Below, in pieces: positions 45,483 through 57,549 of a stretch of DNA of 64,000 bases. Source of the stretch: Aquilaria yunnanensis (lineage: Eukaryota > Streptophyta > Magnoliopsida > Malvales > Thymelaeaceae); contig CM077595.1 of assembly GCA_039654915.1 (NCBI GenBank), positions 43,245,501 to 43,309,500 of the forward strand. The letters run 5' to 3'. The notes under the pieces were generated by a model, which did no database searches, was not told the DNA's origin, and saw only the letters and a program-made list of their open reading frames with translations. Every line of letters begins with the position of its first letter. The first letter of the stretch is position 1. A program made the translations under genes and the position numbers.

Positions 45483-48400
45483 TTTGGCGCCGTCTGTGGG
45501 AAATCACTCCCAGGTCGCCGTTGTTGAAAACTTGGCATTCTAAGGACAAAAGACTTTCGAGGTCCCTGTCCGCGCCAGAGGTTCTACCGGCAACCGAATG
45601 ACTGCAGCAGGGACTTTCGTGCCCGAGGACGAACGTCCTCTGACTACTACTATAGGCTTCCTATGCAAGTTCTCACGCCCTGTCGTGGCTGGAGTGACGC
45701 AGCAGTTAGACCGAAGATCGCCGCAACTAAGTTTGGGCCGAAGGCCCTCCTGACCAGTACCTTGTCGGGAGAAGGATCCCACGTCAACTCACGGGAGTTC
45801 GAAAGGAGAGATCAACAAAGACGAGTCCTCGACGGGAAACATACCCTTCAGAACGCAACCTGCAGAAGAAGCAGGGTCGAAACGACCCCGAGCTCCCCGT
45901 CGAAGGAGTTCTGCATCCAAAGAAAAGTTGTCGTCTCCTCGGCAACAAGGGCATATGCGCATTACCCAAAAAAGCCATCTACGCCTTGCTATTTGCAGGA
46001 AGAAGGCTATGACTCTACTTCCAAGGTCACGCTACTACTGTCCGGAGTAACTCGCCCCTAGGCGACGTCATCAAAAGGGTGCATCGAGCTCGGAGAATAC
46101 TGCAGCACATATGGGCCTAGAAGGGCAATGAAAGCCTAGGCACTAGCAGACTTCGTTGCCGAAATCCCAGGAGTAGAAATTGCTGAAACCAACGAGGGAA
46201 ACTGAGCAAAGGTAGATATAGAGTGGAAACTTCGTAGAACCCCGAGCGCAAAATATCAGGATGCTTGAGTAGTCCCTCGGGAGCCTGAGTGCAAAGAGGC
46301 CACCAGAGCAATCAAATGTGGTTACCAAAGTGCTGGGCCATCCGAGCATAGCAACGCTAAGTATAGCAACCTCGGACAAAGGATGGAAAGACCCTACAAA
46401 AAGGTATCTCGCAACCAAAGAGTCCCGAAAATCCTCATGATGTGGTGAAAAATGCGAAGATATTCCGGACGATGTCCCCTAATTAAGGAGGAATTATACC
46501 GGCAGGGGTACGCAAGTCCGCTACAAAGTTGTACCGGTAAAAAGGGTGCAGGACAATTCGTCCAGAAGGTGTGAAAATTGCCAGAGACACACCAGCACCC
46601 AAAGGCTGCCTTCAGAGTGGATAACCTCGGAAGATTACCTTTGCCCCTTGGCAGTATGGGGCATAGACCTCACTGAGCCACTCCCGATAACACCCCAAGG
46701 AGTGAAGTTCTGCGTAGTAGCAGCAGACTACTTCACTAAGTGGGTGGAGGAAGAGCCCCTGGCAACTATTCCGGCAAAAAGATATACAAAAGTTAGTCTG
46801 GAAGAACATGATCTGCAGATTTGGCATACCGACGGTGATAATGGCCGATAATGGTTCCCAGTCTATGGATGAGGGATTCCAAGAATTCGTCACCGACTTC
46901 GGAATAAAAACGCACTTCGACCCACTAGCTCAGCCCCAAAACAACAAACAAGTGGAGGTAGCCAACATAATCATGAACGAGGTGTTGGGTTTCGGGAGCC
47001 AAACAGCGCAGCGGAATTTAACCGAAACCCTCCAGGATCCAAGTGAAACGGGGTAAACCGGGTGTTCGAAAATTTCATACCTAATTTTCGGTTGAGATCT
47101 CTCACTCAACTGTAGAGTCGAATCACAAAACTTGAATAGTTGACGTGTTCAAGCTCTCTATGGTATCCACACGAGCCTCTCGGGATCACCACGCTTCTAC
47201 CACGTCCCGGCAGATGCGTTTCTCTTGCACTCGCAGTGCTAGCTTGCGTCCTCCAAGGAATTGCAAGAGAAGAGTGCAGCTGTCCTTTTGGGAGGCTAGG
47301 GCAAGGAGACCTGTGAATTTCACACTTAAAAGTTGTATTTATAGTGAGACTCAACTTCCAGGCCTAATGGGATTCAAAGCCCTAATCCAATTAGGATTTA
47401 ATTTCGGGCTTAATAATGGCTCAACTCCTTGGCCCATTATTAATACGAAATTAAAGTGAAACCATAACCCAAATAATTAGCCCATGCACTCTAATGATCC
47501 AAATAGCTCTATGTGTGCGACCCAATAGGCTCTTGCCATGTTGGCAATGATCATAAATCACATTTATGATCATAAGCAATGAGCGGTGTCTAGCAACACA
47601 TCATTGCTACCCAAGTGACAAGATTGTCGGTGAATCGACTAAACCTTTATGATCATCACCGATATATGCCATTGTCCCTTTGTCCAAGATATCAAGACTA
47701 AGAACGAGACATGGAATGTGTCACTCTCGTATAGCCCAATCTTTGGTTTCTTGATTACCGAGTAGACCAACTTAAACTGACGACATTGATATCATATATC
47801 AACTCATCGGAGCATGGCCATGCATTTTCTAAGTCTTACTCTATCAAGGGTCCCAAAGATATCACTCCCGCTACATTGGAGGGACAAATCCCATCTTGAT
47901 CATACAAATCCCTCCGCATGATATGTGACATACCCAATGACCTCCTTCAAGTTCACTCAGTTATGAGCAACAAAGGAAAGTATCAAAGTATATGACTCAC
48001 ATGTAGGGAATCTTGATGATCTTAGGTCGAAGGACTACATATACCATGATCACTATAAGAATCACTTATGACACTCATATAACGATCCATGAAGTGTTCT
48101 CATGGTGGGTCGGTCCTGTACACAAGTTCTCCAACTTGTACCCATATGTAGACTACATATCTCATATTAGTCTCCACATATGCTAGTCATTATGTATTAT
48201 TGCAACCCCCTCCACAATAATACTAGACTAGGGACGTTTAAGAATATCATTATTCTAGGGTTACAATTATGTTTATTACGTTACGCAAAAACAAAACAAC
48301 AAACAAAATTGCTGGATTAATGCCTCAATAAAATATCATGACTCAATGTGCAAAAATACAATCATCTCATGATTGGCTTTTTGGGCACAACACTAACACG

Positions 48401-48936
48401 AGGGACTATAAAAAGGGTTGGGAGAAGCAAAGGGAAAATGGCCAGGAAAACTTCCTACTATACTAAGGAGTCTTCGGGCAACTCCCCGAAGGGCCACGGG
48501 GGAGACACCTTTTTCACTTATCTCTAGTACAGAGGCCATTATCCCCATCAGAATAGTACGGCCATCAGTTAGAATACAGGTGTTCGCCGAAAGAGGAAAC
48601 AACCTCGGGTTGAGGACTAAGCTTGACCTAGTTGATGAACACTGAGAAATGGCCGAGCTCAGAAGAAAGGCCTTTTAGCAAAAGGTGGCCATAAGTGCAA
48701 ACCTGCATGATAGGCCAAAAGGAATAACGGAAAAAGGCCTCATCCTCTGAAAGGCCAAGTCTGAACCCTGAAAACCATCCCATGGGGTACTTCGGCCAAA
48801 CGGTAAGGGGCCTTATTTGGTCCTAGACGAGGTCCGAAAGGGAGTATACAAGCTTGGCGACGCCGAAGGAGGAAAACCGGAAAATGCATGGCACTCAGAT
48901 GCCTTGAAAAAATTCTATACCTGGAATTTTAGATGA
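45483..48936 (+). pseudogene. Gypsy K gag-pol remnant
   Basis: A gag N-terminus (about 45500-45945) runs straight into RNase H-like sequence (LLFAGRRL at about 45985), then integrase (VAADYFTKWVEEEP, NMICRFGIPTVIMADNGS, NGQ-like NNKQVEV). It is interrupted by solo LTR L at 46983-48398 and continues with GEAKGKWPGK and RATGETPF to a TGA at 48934-48936. Gag C-terminus, protease and RT are absent. Many stops are present. The deletion resembles that in B. Confidence 0.82.
46983..48398 (-). repeat. Copia solo LTR L
   Basis: A 1,416-bp reversed copia LTR, TGTTGGGTTTCGGG...CACTAACA, flanked by the perfect duplication CGAGG (46978-46982 and 48399-48403). Both ends are intact. It lies between two halves of K's integrase core, whose reading is continuous across the site. 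Confidence 0.95.
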
Positions 48937-49353
48937 GAAATTGTACAAGAGAGAAATTTCTCTAAGTACAGAAGTTTTCCCCTATCTGAGAGTACTCGCC
49001 GAGGAAAGCTGAAGCACACGCTCCCGAAAGTCTTGTTTTCCTTCCAAAGATGGTTGGGTTATATGCCCAAAAAGGGTGAAGTCCATCGAGTACGGCCGAC
49101 AAAGATAGGCTAAAACTTGCCTAAGTAAACTTTGGAAATAAAGAGAGTTTACCCGAAGGTTGGCCAATGAAACGAGCAAAATGTACCTTTCCGAAGTCCT
49201 TTGACCGAAAGTGGTCGGGACAACAGGGAAAAATTGCTCAAAAGACTTAACCAAATTATGAAGGAAAATTCATTGAAGAAGGTCTTAGTACAAGGAAAAT
49301 GTTATAAGAAGAAAAATACAAAGAATAAGAAGAAGGCAAAGGCCCTAGAATAT
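48937..49353. other. Tail-to-tail spacer of gypsy K
   Basis: Non-coding sequence between the end of pol and the accessory stop. One unit of the CCGAAGTCCTTTGACCGAAA repeat is present near 49192-49220, as in B; the longer arrays of C and M are not found. Confidence 0.6.
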
Positions 49354-50772
49354 CTAAAGGACCCTGGCGTCATAGGAAGCTCCAGCTCTTGTGTCTTTGG
49401 CCGCCGCCTTCGGTGCAGGATGAGGGGCAAATGGCAAGTTGAGGAACTCAACTTTTGACCAAGTCCACCGAGGACCCTCGGGAATATCCAGGGCAGCCAA
49501 GAAGGAAGGATCGAGGTCTGGATATTTCTTCAGAAACTGGTGACGAGCTAGGCAGAAGCCGTCCTGAAAGGCAACCTTCGTCGCCTGGACGGCTTTGTCT
49601 TTTTCTATGTCCAATTCGTCTGCCTCATTCTAAAGATCTGAAACCTTCTTCTGAAGATTGGCAACCTCTTTCTCCAGCTCCTTTACCTTCTTCCTCTTCT
49701 CTGAATCCTTCTTCAACGAGCTGACCTTGGCTTAAAGTTCAGCTTTGTCGGCAAGAGCCTTCGTCAAGAGAGCAGCTTCTTATTTTTTCTCCTTCTGAAT
49801 AGCCTCGTTGGCCGAGGTTAAGCTCACAACCTTCTCATGAAGGTCGGACATCTTCTTGGAGAAGTCCTTCAAGAGATCCTCTTGGCCCTTCAAGAACTCC
49901 TCCCGAAGTTGGGCAACCTTCTGCTTGGCTATACGGCTCAACTCGGTGTTCGTCACAACCGAGTTAGCGTAGAAGACCTTGGCCTTCTCCAATTTATCTT
50001 CGGCCCAAGCTCGGACCGAAGACTGCTTTGCCGCTCAAGCTCGAATGTACCCACTGTACCCCAGGAGCTGCAAAGAAAAAAAAGAAGGTACTTAGTACAA
50101 GTCACACAAGGAAAAGCCAAAACACTTAGGCAAAAAAGTGGGAGGAAAAATGAAGGAGCCTGAAGAATTACCTGAGCGGCATGCTCGAAAACTCTAGCGG
50201 CAAGGGAATCCTCAGAGGCACACTCCTCGGCAACTGCCTTGAAGGAAGCCTGAGTGAGTACGCCCCTCGCCATCTGGGGAGTCATTTCCCAGCAATCATC
50301 AGAGAACAGATTCATGTCCTCCGTGAAAGACCAGAACGGCTCCCTCGGAACTTTGTCTTTTGGGACGTGGGAATCCCGAAGAGCCCGCCTTCGGGCATGC
50401 TCAACCATCCAAGCTGAGGGCGCCAAGTTCTCTCCAGAATAGAAAACATACGTCTCATCAGGCAAAACTCCTTAACTGAGAAAGCCATGAGATTGCGAAA
50501 ACCGAAAAGGAGATAAGAGACAAACCTGGCGCAACCTCAGCAACGTCGTCGTCGGAGTCCCGGACCTCTTCCACGTCAGCAGGGACATGTTTGCCTTTAT
50601 CCCTTTGGCGTTTTTCCAACTCCTCGGCAGAGGGACTCCCTGCCAAAGAGCCCAAAAGATCCACCGACGTGGCGGGACTCAGAGAAGTAGTAACAACGAC
50701 CACCCTGGCAGGAACCTCTGCGGGAGTTTCAGGTTCGGCGAGAGTTGCAACCTTGGTGGAAGTTGCAATGAC
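49354..50772 (-). pseudogene. Accessory gene of gypsy K, 3' part (exons 2-4)
   Basis: On the - strand: the rest of exon 2 (50772-50526), exon 3 (about 50431-50172) and exon 4 (50067-49354). Donor and acceptor places match the other copies; the exon 3 acceptor looks altered (GGAG for a CAG). Exon 3 encodes SFTEDMNLFSDD and exon 4 the coiled coil with EEFLKGQEDLLKDF and QDGFCLARHQ. A TGA in exon 4 (Trp in RAWAAK) breaks it. Element M separates this part from exon 1. Confidence 0.82.
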
Positions 50773-50777
50773 ACCAC

Positions 50778-51656
50778 TGATAGCCAAACGCTATCGCCTC
50801 TATCTGGCCGAACTCCCTGCCACAATGATGGCCAGAAGAAGCTGGCGCTACCCGAGAAAAGGTGCGATCAGGCACCTCGGGAGATAGCCGAAGAGCTCCG
50901 AGCCCGGCACGCCAGGAAACCCCGAGGACACTACTCGCCCCCCCAAGGTTGTGAACATATCGCCTTCGGAAAAGCGGCACCAGACATAGCGAGCCGAACA
51001 TGATATCCCCGAAGGCGGAACTCCCTGAAACTGGGAACCCCCGAACTGAGGGCTTGTTTCCCGAAGAGGCTCTGTCCGAACTAGAGGACGACCTCACCTA
51101 GGGACACCGGGAGTACGGCAGGGGATTTATGGAAGCATTTAAGGAAGCCTCTGAAACGTCCTTTCACAGACGTCATAAAGTCGCCTGAATAGGCGCTCTG
51201 ACATACGGACGCCATCAGTATCACATCATGGCCCATCTCAGCACGTGGCTCAGGACTACCGGCTACCAGCTATCTGTCCCCTACGCCCAGAAATTCAGGA
51301 ACATCCGACCGAACACGTGTCGCGATCTGAACGGGCTAGGCACTCCTTTAAATACCAGGAATTAATACTGGATAGGAGGCTGGTTAGTTGGCCAAACACG
51401 GCTCCCACACTCTGAGAAAGCTATCAGGTGAGACCCTTCAGCCCTTTGTGCTATTTCCTCTGCCTTTTCTCAGCCACCACTGACTTGGGCGTCGGAGGCT
51501 GAGCCCCCCGGAAAAACACTCCGGGGGCCTCCTAACCCTTTGTTTCTGAGCTTTAAGGCACTCCCCTTCGGGCTGTCCATTCCACCAGACGTTCTTCCTC
51601 CCAGAAGTCTCTCCACCAGTCACCATGACTATAAACGATGAGGCCCCTGGCTATCA
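50778..51656 (+). repeat. Gypsy M 5' LTR (879 bp)
   Basis: TGATAGCCAAACGCTATC...GGCTATCA. A G-box CACGTG lies at 51314-51319 and TTTAAATA, the TATA equivalent, at 51347-51354. Leader motif GACTTGGGCGTC and a stem-loop are near 51484-51530. The gag ATG at 51625 is inside the LTR. Confidence 0.95.
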
Positions 51657-54600
51657 TTTGGCGCCGTCTGTGGGAAACCGCTTTGAGATCGCCGTCGTTG
51701 AGACTCGGTGTTCTAAGGACAAGAGGCTCCCGAAGTCCCCGTCCGCGCCTGAGATACAACCGGCTGCTGAGCAAACACTCCCAGGGACTTCTACGCTTGA
51801 GGAAGACCGCCCTCTGGTAATCACCATGAGCTTCTTGAGAGACTTTCAGCGTTCGGTCGTGTCTGAAATGACCCAGCAGATCGACCGAAGATGGCCACAG
51901 CAAACACAGGCCCAGAGACCCCCCTCACCGACACGCCCTTGGGGGAAAAGCCCCAAGTCTAGACATCGCAGTTCGGGGTGTGGAAACCCTCGCGAAGAAT
52001 CATCGACAGAAGATATGGCCCTCGGGAAACGGCCTGTGGGACAAACCGGGTCCAAGGGACCGAGAGTCTCACAGTGGAGCAGTTCGGCGCGTGAGGCGAG
52101 GTCCTTGTCTCCTCAGCGCCGAACTCGCCCCCCGAAGAGGCGCCGGCGATCTCCATCCCCTGAAGAAGGCCCTAGCGCCACAGTGCTGATAGAGAGGATA
52201 CTAGCACGGCTGGACAGAGTGGAGAAACAAGTGGCAAAAAAACCCGTTTGGGCCAGACTCTCGGGAACAGGCTGCGAAGATGACTCGCCATTTACTCAGG
52301 CCGTTGTTAAGGTAGCCATGCCAAGTGACTTCAGAGTACCTCGGTTGGAGATTTATGATGGCCGTACTGATCCACAGGCCCATCTGACGAAGTACAAACG
52401 CAGCATGATAATACACGGTGCTGACGACGCTACCATGTGCAAGTGCTTCGAAGTCACCCTCACAGGGCCAGCCACGGCGTGGTACAATTCCTTGCCTTCA
52501 GGAACCATCACTGAGTTCCATGAGTTGTCCACAACCTTCGCCCAGCAGTTCATCGGGAGCCGACCTACGGCGAAGATGCCTGTGCAGATGTTCGACATAG
52601 AGCAGAGGAATGGAGAAACCATCCGAGACTATGTCGAAAGATTCAACAGGGAAGCTCTGAGCGTCCCAGACTTCAGGCCCGAAATCCGCATTCTTGCCAT
52701 GGCACGAGGCCTTCGGCGAGACTCACAGCTGTTCTACAAGTTCTCAAAGGACCCCCCGGAGACCCTCGGAGAATTTTACCGAAGATCAGAACAGCACATG
52801 ACCACCGAAGAACTAAGAATGGCTGGGCCGAAGTCTGATCACCACCGCCCCGAAGAGTCCAGTCAACAAGCTCGGCATCCTACCGAATACGCAGGACGAC
52901 CTCGGAGGATGCGAGGAAATAAACCTCAAAGTTCCACACCATTGAGCACTTCACGGACCAACATTCTCATGGCACTGGAAAGGCAAGGGACGCAGATTCG
53001 GCGACCAAGGGCCATGACCGCCGATAATAAGAAGAGTGCAAAGAAGTTCTACCAGTTTCATCGCGACCACGGTCATGACACCGAAGACTGCTTCCAGCTG
53101 AAGAAGTACATAGAGTCGCTGATAAAAAACGGCCAACTTCGGAAATACCTGAGGATGCCATCGCCGAAAGACAGAAAAATGGAGGAAAAAGGGGCCGAAG
53201 ATGAGGACTACGACTCCGACAGGCGGAGAAATAGAAGTCCGAAAAAGCGCCCTCCACCTCCAGCAGGGATTATCTAAACCATCACCACGGGGCTCCCATC
53301 CTCGGAAAGAAAGCGGAAAGCCAGAGAAATTGCAGTCATAGAGTATCAAAGTCCATCAAAGAAGCTGGCTCGCAAAGGTGGCCCCACCGTCGTCTTCCCC
53401 CACGACGATCCGCTACTGGTCATGGCGAGAGTAGGGGACTGGGACGTCAAAAGAGTGTTGCTTGATAATAGCTCAAATGCTGACGTCCTATTCTTGCACC
53501 TGTTGACCAAGATTGGGCATCTCCAGCAGCGAACTGAAGCATGTTACCTCGCCCACTTTTGGGGTTGGACCATCCGAACTCCCCGACCTAGGATGGATCG
53601 ACCTCCGGCTGATGTTGAAAGGGACTTCGGTGAATGGAGCAGCTGAGTTGTACGCCTCCACAATGGCGAGATTCATCGGCGTGAATGTCCCGTCCTCATA
53701 TAACGCCATCCTTGGAAGGCAGACAGTGGAGAAGCTCCATATTCGCCCTGATGTGAAGTACTTCACTATCACATTCGCCACCAAGGATGGAGATGCAGAG
53801 GTGTTCGTAGACCGACTCGAGGTAAGAAAGGTGTTCATGAAAGCGCGAAAAGCTCCGGCAACAACCTCGCGCAAACAATGGAGGCAAGGGCACCAGAAAA
53901 AGGCAAAAAAGAAGATCTCGCCAGGACAGAAATGGAAGCAATAGAGCTTGTTCCAGGTCAATCTACCCGAATAGGGAAGAGGTTGGCCGAAGGTGACAAG
54001 GAAAATCTTGTATCCTTTCTGCTGGAAAATAAAGATCTGTTTGCCTACTCGCCAAAAAATATGCCGGGGGTGAACCCTGGCATAATACAGCATAGCCTCA
54101 AAGTAAGTCCGGAAGCAAGGCCTGTCCGGCAAAAGAAACGAAGCATGTCAGCCCACAAAAGCAACTTTGCCAAAACCGAAGTCCAGCGTCTCCTAGATGC
54201 TGAGGCTATCAGGGAGGTCAAGTACCCCGAATGGTCAAGCAACGTGGTCATCGCCACAAAAGAAGGTAGCAGCAAACTCCGGATGTGCATCGACCTCAGA
54301 AACTTGAACGATGCTTGCCCGAAAGACTCATACCCTCTGCCACCAATAGATTCAACTGCTGAACATGGGCTCCTAAGTTTCCTAAACGCCTTAAGTGGCT
54401 ACCATCAGATAAGGATGGACCCCGAAGATGAAGAGAAGACTGCCTTCATCACCGAGGGAGGAACGTACTGCTATATCGGGATGCCATCCGGGCTCAAAAA
54501 TACAGGAGCCACATACCAGAGGCTGATGAACAAGGTCTTTCAAAAACCAAATAAGGAGAAACATGGAGGTGTATGTTGATGATGTGCTAGTCAAGACCAA

Positions 54601-56898
54601 CCTGCTTGGCTACCGTGTTGCAGATTTAGAGGAGACCTTCCAAAAGCTCGGAGCCTCCGGGAACCGCCTTAATCCTGAGAAGTGCATCTTCGGGGAGACT
54701 TCGGGAAAATTCCTTGGGTACATGGTATCCGAAAGAGGCATCGACGCTAACCCCGAGTAGATTAAGGCCCTGCTTGAATTCCGAACTCCTGGCACTGCCA
54801 AAGAAGCGCAGAGACTCACCGGAAGAATAACCTCTCTGAGCAGACCTTTCTCCAAAGTCCTCACAAAGGCAACAAAAATGGAAGGTGACCTCGGAAGAAA
54901 TGATCATCCTTGGGATGAAGATTGCCAAAAGGCCTGGGAAGAACTCAAAGTCTACCTGGCCAGCCTGCCGATTCTGCGACAACCTCGGGAGGGAGAGCCC
55001 CTCGTACTATACCTCGCCGTCACAGAAAAAGCTGTAAGCTAGGTCCTCGTGAAGGAAGAAGGGCCAAAGCAATGACCGGTCTACTATGTCAGCAAGTCCC
55101 TGCATGGCGCCGAAGCCAGGTACCCTTTGCTTCAAAAAGCTATATACGCCTTGGTGCTTGCAGGGAGAAGGCTGTGACCATACTTTCAGGCTCACCCCAT
55201 CATCGTCCGAAGTAGTCTACCGCCACGGGATGTTATGAAAAAAGTTGGTAATTCGGGAAGGCTCTCCAAGTGGTGCATAGAGCTGGGCGAACACGAAAAC
55301 ACGTATGAGCCTCGGAAGGCCATAAAAGCCCAAGCCCTGGCAGATTTTATCGCCGAAATACCCACGACTGAGGAGAGCCACTCGGATACAAAAAGAGCGT
55401 GAGCCAGAACGGACCTTGCACGTAGATGGAGCCTCCGTTTCTGAACACCAGGGAGTTGGAATAATTATCAGGGGCCCCGAAGGCCTGTAGAGAGATTGGC
55501 GTGAGAAACTTAAAGGCTCACAGCGATTCCCAGCTGGTAGTTCGGCAGACGGCAGGAGATTATGGGGCGAAGGACCCAATTTTGGCAAAATATCATGAGC
55601 TAGTAGCAAAGCTCACCCAAGAGTTTGACGCCGTACGAAAATGTACCTCGGCGGAATAACACTAAGGCAGATTGCTTGGCGAAGTCGAAAACATATACCG
55701 AGGTGCTAAGACCATCCGTGCATCTCAGTGCTGAGCATGACGACCTCGGGAACAGGATGGAAAGACCCAATAAAAAGATAACTCGCAGAGAATTTGCTCC
55801 CCGAAGACCCCGGCGATGCTGCGAGACTACGAAGACGCTCCGGAAGATTCTTCCTGATTGGCGAAGAGTTATATCGGCAGGAATATGCGAACCCGCTGCA
55901 AACATGTGTGGATGAAAAGGATACTGAAATGGTCCTTGAAGAAGTCCACGAAGGCATGTGTGGTTCACATATTGGAACGGACGCAAGAGAGTTTGTCCGG
56001 AAATGTAGTGGCTGCCAGAGACACGCGAAAATCCAGAGGACACCCTCGAAAATGGTAACTGCGGCAGACTATCCTTGGCCCACAGCACCCGGAGGCATGA
56101 AATTCCGCGTGGTAGCAGTGGACTATTTCTCAAAGTGGGAGGAGGCAGAACCACTAACAACTATCTCGGCAAAAGAAGTGCAGAAGTTCCTATGGAAGAA
56201 CATCGTATGCAGACTTGGCATACCGAGGGTACTAGTAGCTGATAATGGATCCCAGTTCATAGACAAAGGATTCCAAAAATTAATCAGCGACCTGGGAATA
56301 AAGATGCACTTCGACCCAATAGCTCACCCCAAAAGCAACGGGCAGGTAGAAGTATCGAACAGGACCACAAATGATGGCCTGAAAAAGAGACTAGGGGAAG
56401 CCAAAGGGAAATGGCCAGGAGAACTCCAAAGTATATTATGGAGCTATCGAACGACGCCCCGAAGAGCCACAGGGGAAACTCCTTTCTCACTCGTCCTCGG
56501 AACAGACGCCATTATCCCACTAAAGGTAGTTCAACCTTCAGTACGGGTGCAAGTATTTGATGAAGGTGGTAAGGACCTCGGCCTCAGAACCAATCTCGAT
56601 CTTATGGCCGAACACAGAGAAATAGCCAAGCTGAGGAGAAAAGCTGTTCAGCGAAGAGTGGCCACGGCTGTAAAACTTACGGGCCAGGCCAAAAGAAATC
56701 AAGAAGGGAGACCTTGTTCTCCGAAAGGCCGACTTCGCACCCCGAGGGCCATCCCATGGCGTACTTCGCGCAAACTGGGAAAGACCCTATCTGGTTCGCT
56801 ACGAAGTACGAAAAAGCGTGTACGAGGTTGGCGACGCCGAAGGCGTAGAATTGAAGAACACTTGGCACTCAGACGCCTTGAAAAAATTCTACGCTTGA
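51625..56898 (+). pseudogene. gag-pol: Gypsy M gag-pol polyprotein (stops, frameshifts, deletions)
   Basis: The gag part (51625-53277) is intact for 550 codons, including Retrotrans_gag and the CCHC-like knuckle, up to a TAA where C has CAA. Beyond it the protein must be followed across frames. The protease reads LLDNSSNAD in place of LLDDGS. RT begins near 54160, has FLNALSGYHQ in place of FLDAFSGYHQ and lacks four residues before it, but keeps YVDD. The second RNase H has a deletion (near 55487). Integrase keeps its finger and the later motifs VADNGS and NGQVEVSNR but has lost the WGIDLIGP segment with the first catalytic Asp (near 56080). The end is ALKKFYA with TGA at 56896-56898. Protease, RT and integrase are therefore all disabled. 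Confidence 0.9.
51657..51676 (+). promoter_or_regulatory. Primer binding site of gypsy M
   Basis: TTTGGCGCCGTCTGTGGGA follows the LTR directly and is identical to the site of C. Confidence 0.85.
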
Positions 56899-57009
56899 GG
56901 TTGGGCGGAGGAGTTATGTTGTACAGAATGGCCTTGAGAAAAATTCTTAAGTGTACAGAAATTATGCAAAACAGAATTCCGCAGAGGTGCTCGCCATGAT
57001 AAAGCGTAG

Positions 57010-57430
57010 ATATGACTTTCCGAAGTCCCTTGAGCCATCACGCTCGGGAAAGATGGAAAACAAAAATCTCGCAGAAGTACTCGCCATAACCAGCGCAGAG
57101 ATAATTTCCCGAACTCCCTTGAGCGAACATGCTCGGGAAAATGGGAAGTGAAAAACCTCGCGAAAGGTTTTCCGAAGTCTCTAGAGCAAACATGCTCAGG
57201 ACAACTGGAAAAACAAAAAATTTGACTAAAGGTTTCCGAAGTCCCTTGAGCAATCATGTTCGGGGTAAAATGGAAATGCAAAAGCCTGCAAAAAGACTTA
57301 GTCAAATTTTTTCAGGACTTCCAGAAAGTTTTACGAGCAAGCGCACTCGGGGCAAAGGAAGGTAAAAAAGTTCCTTTAAATCACAGGTTTTCCGAAGTCT
57401 CTTGAGCGAACGTGTTCGGGACAATGGAAA
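57010..57430 (+). repeat. Tandem hairpin-repeat array of gypsy M
   Basis: Six diverged units near 57017, 57106, 57171, 57233, 57320 and 57390. Each unit is TTCCGAAGTCCCTTGAGC followed by a short loop and GCTCGGGA or GTTCGGGA, then a purine-rich tail. The array lies between converging pol and accessory genes. It shows the uninterrupted form of the site where copia P entered element C. Confidence 0.82.
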
Positions 57431-57549
57431 TGAAGAAACTCGCAAGAAAAGACTTAGCCAAAACTAAGAGCAAAGCTGCTTTAAAATAAAGAACTGCCCG
57501 AAGAAGGATTACAAAATAGAAGGAAAGGAAAAAGGGCCCTAAAAATTGG

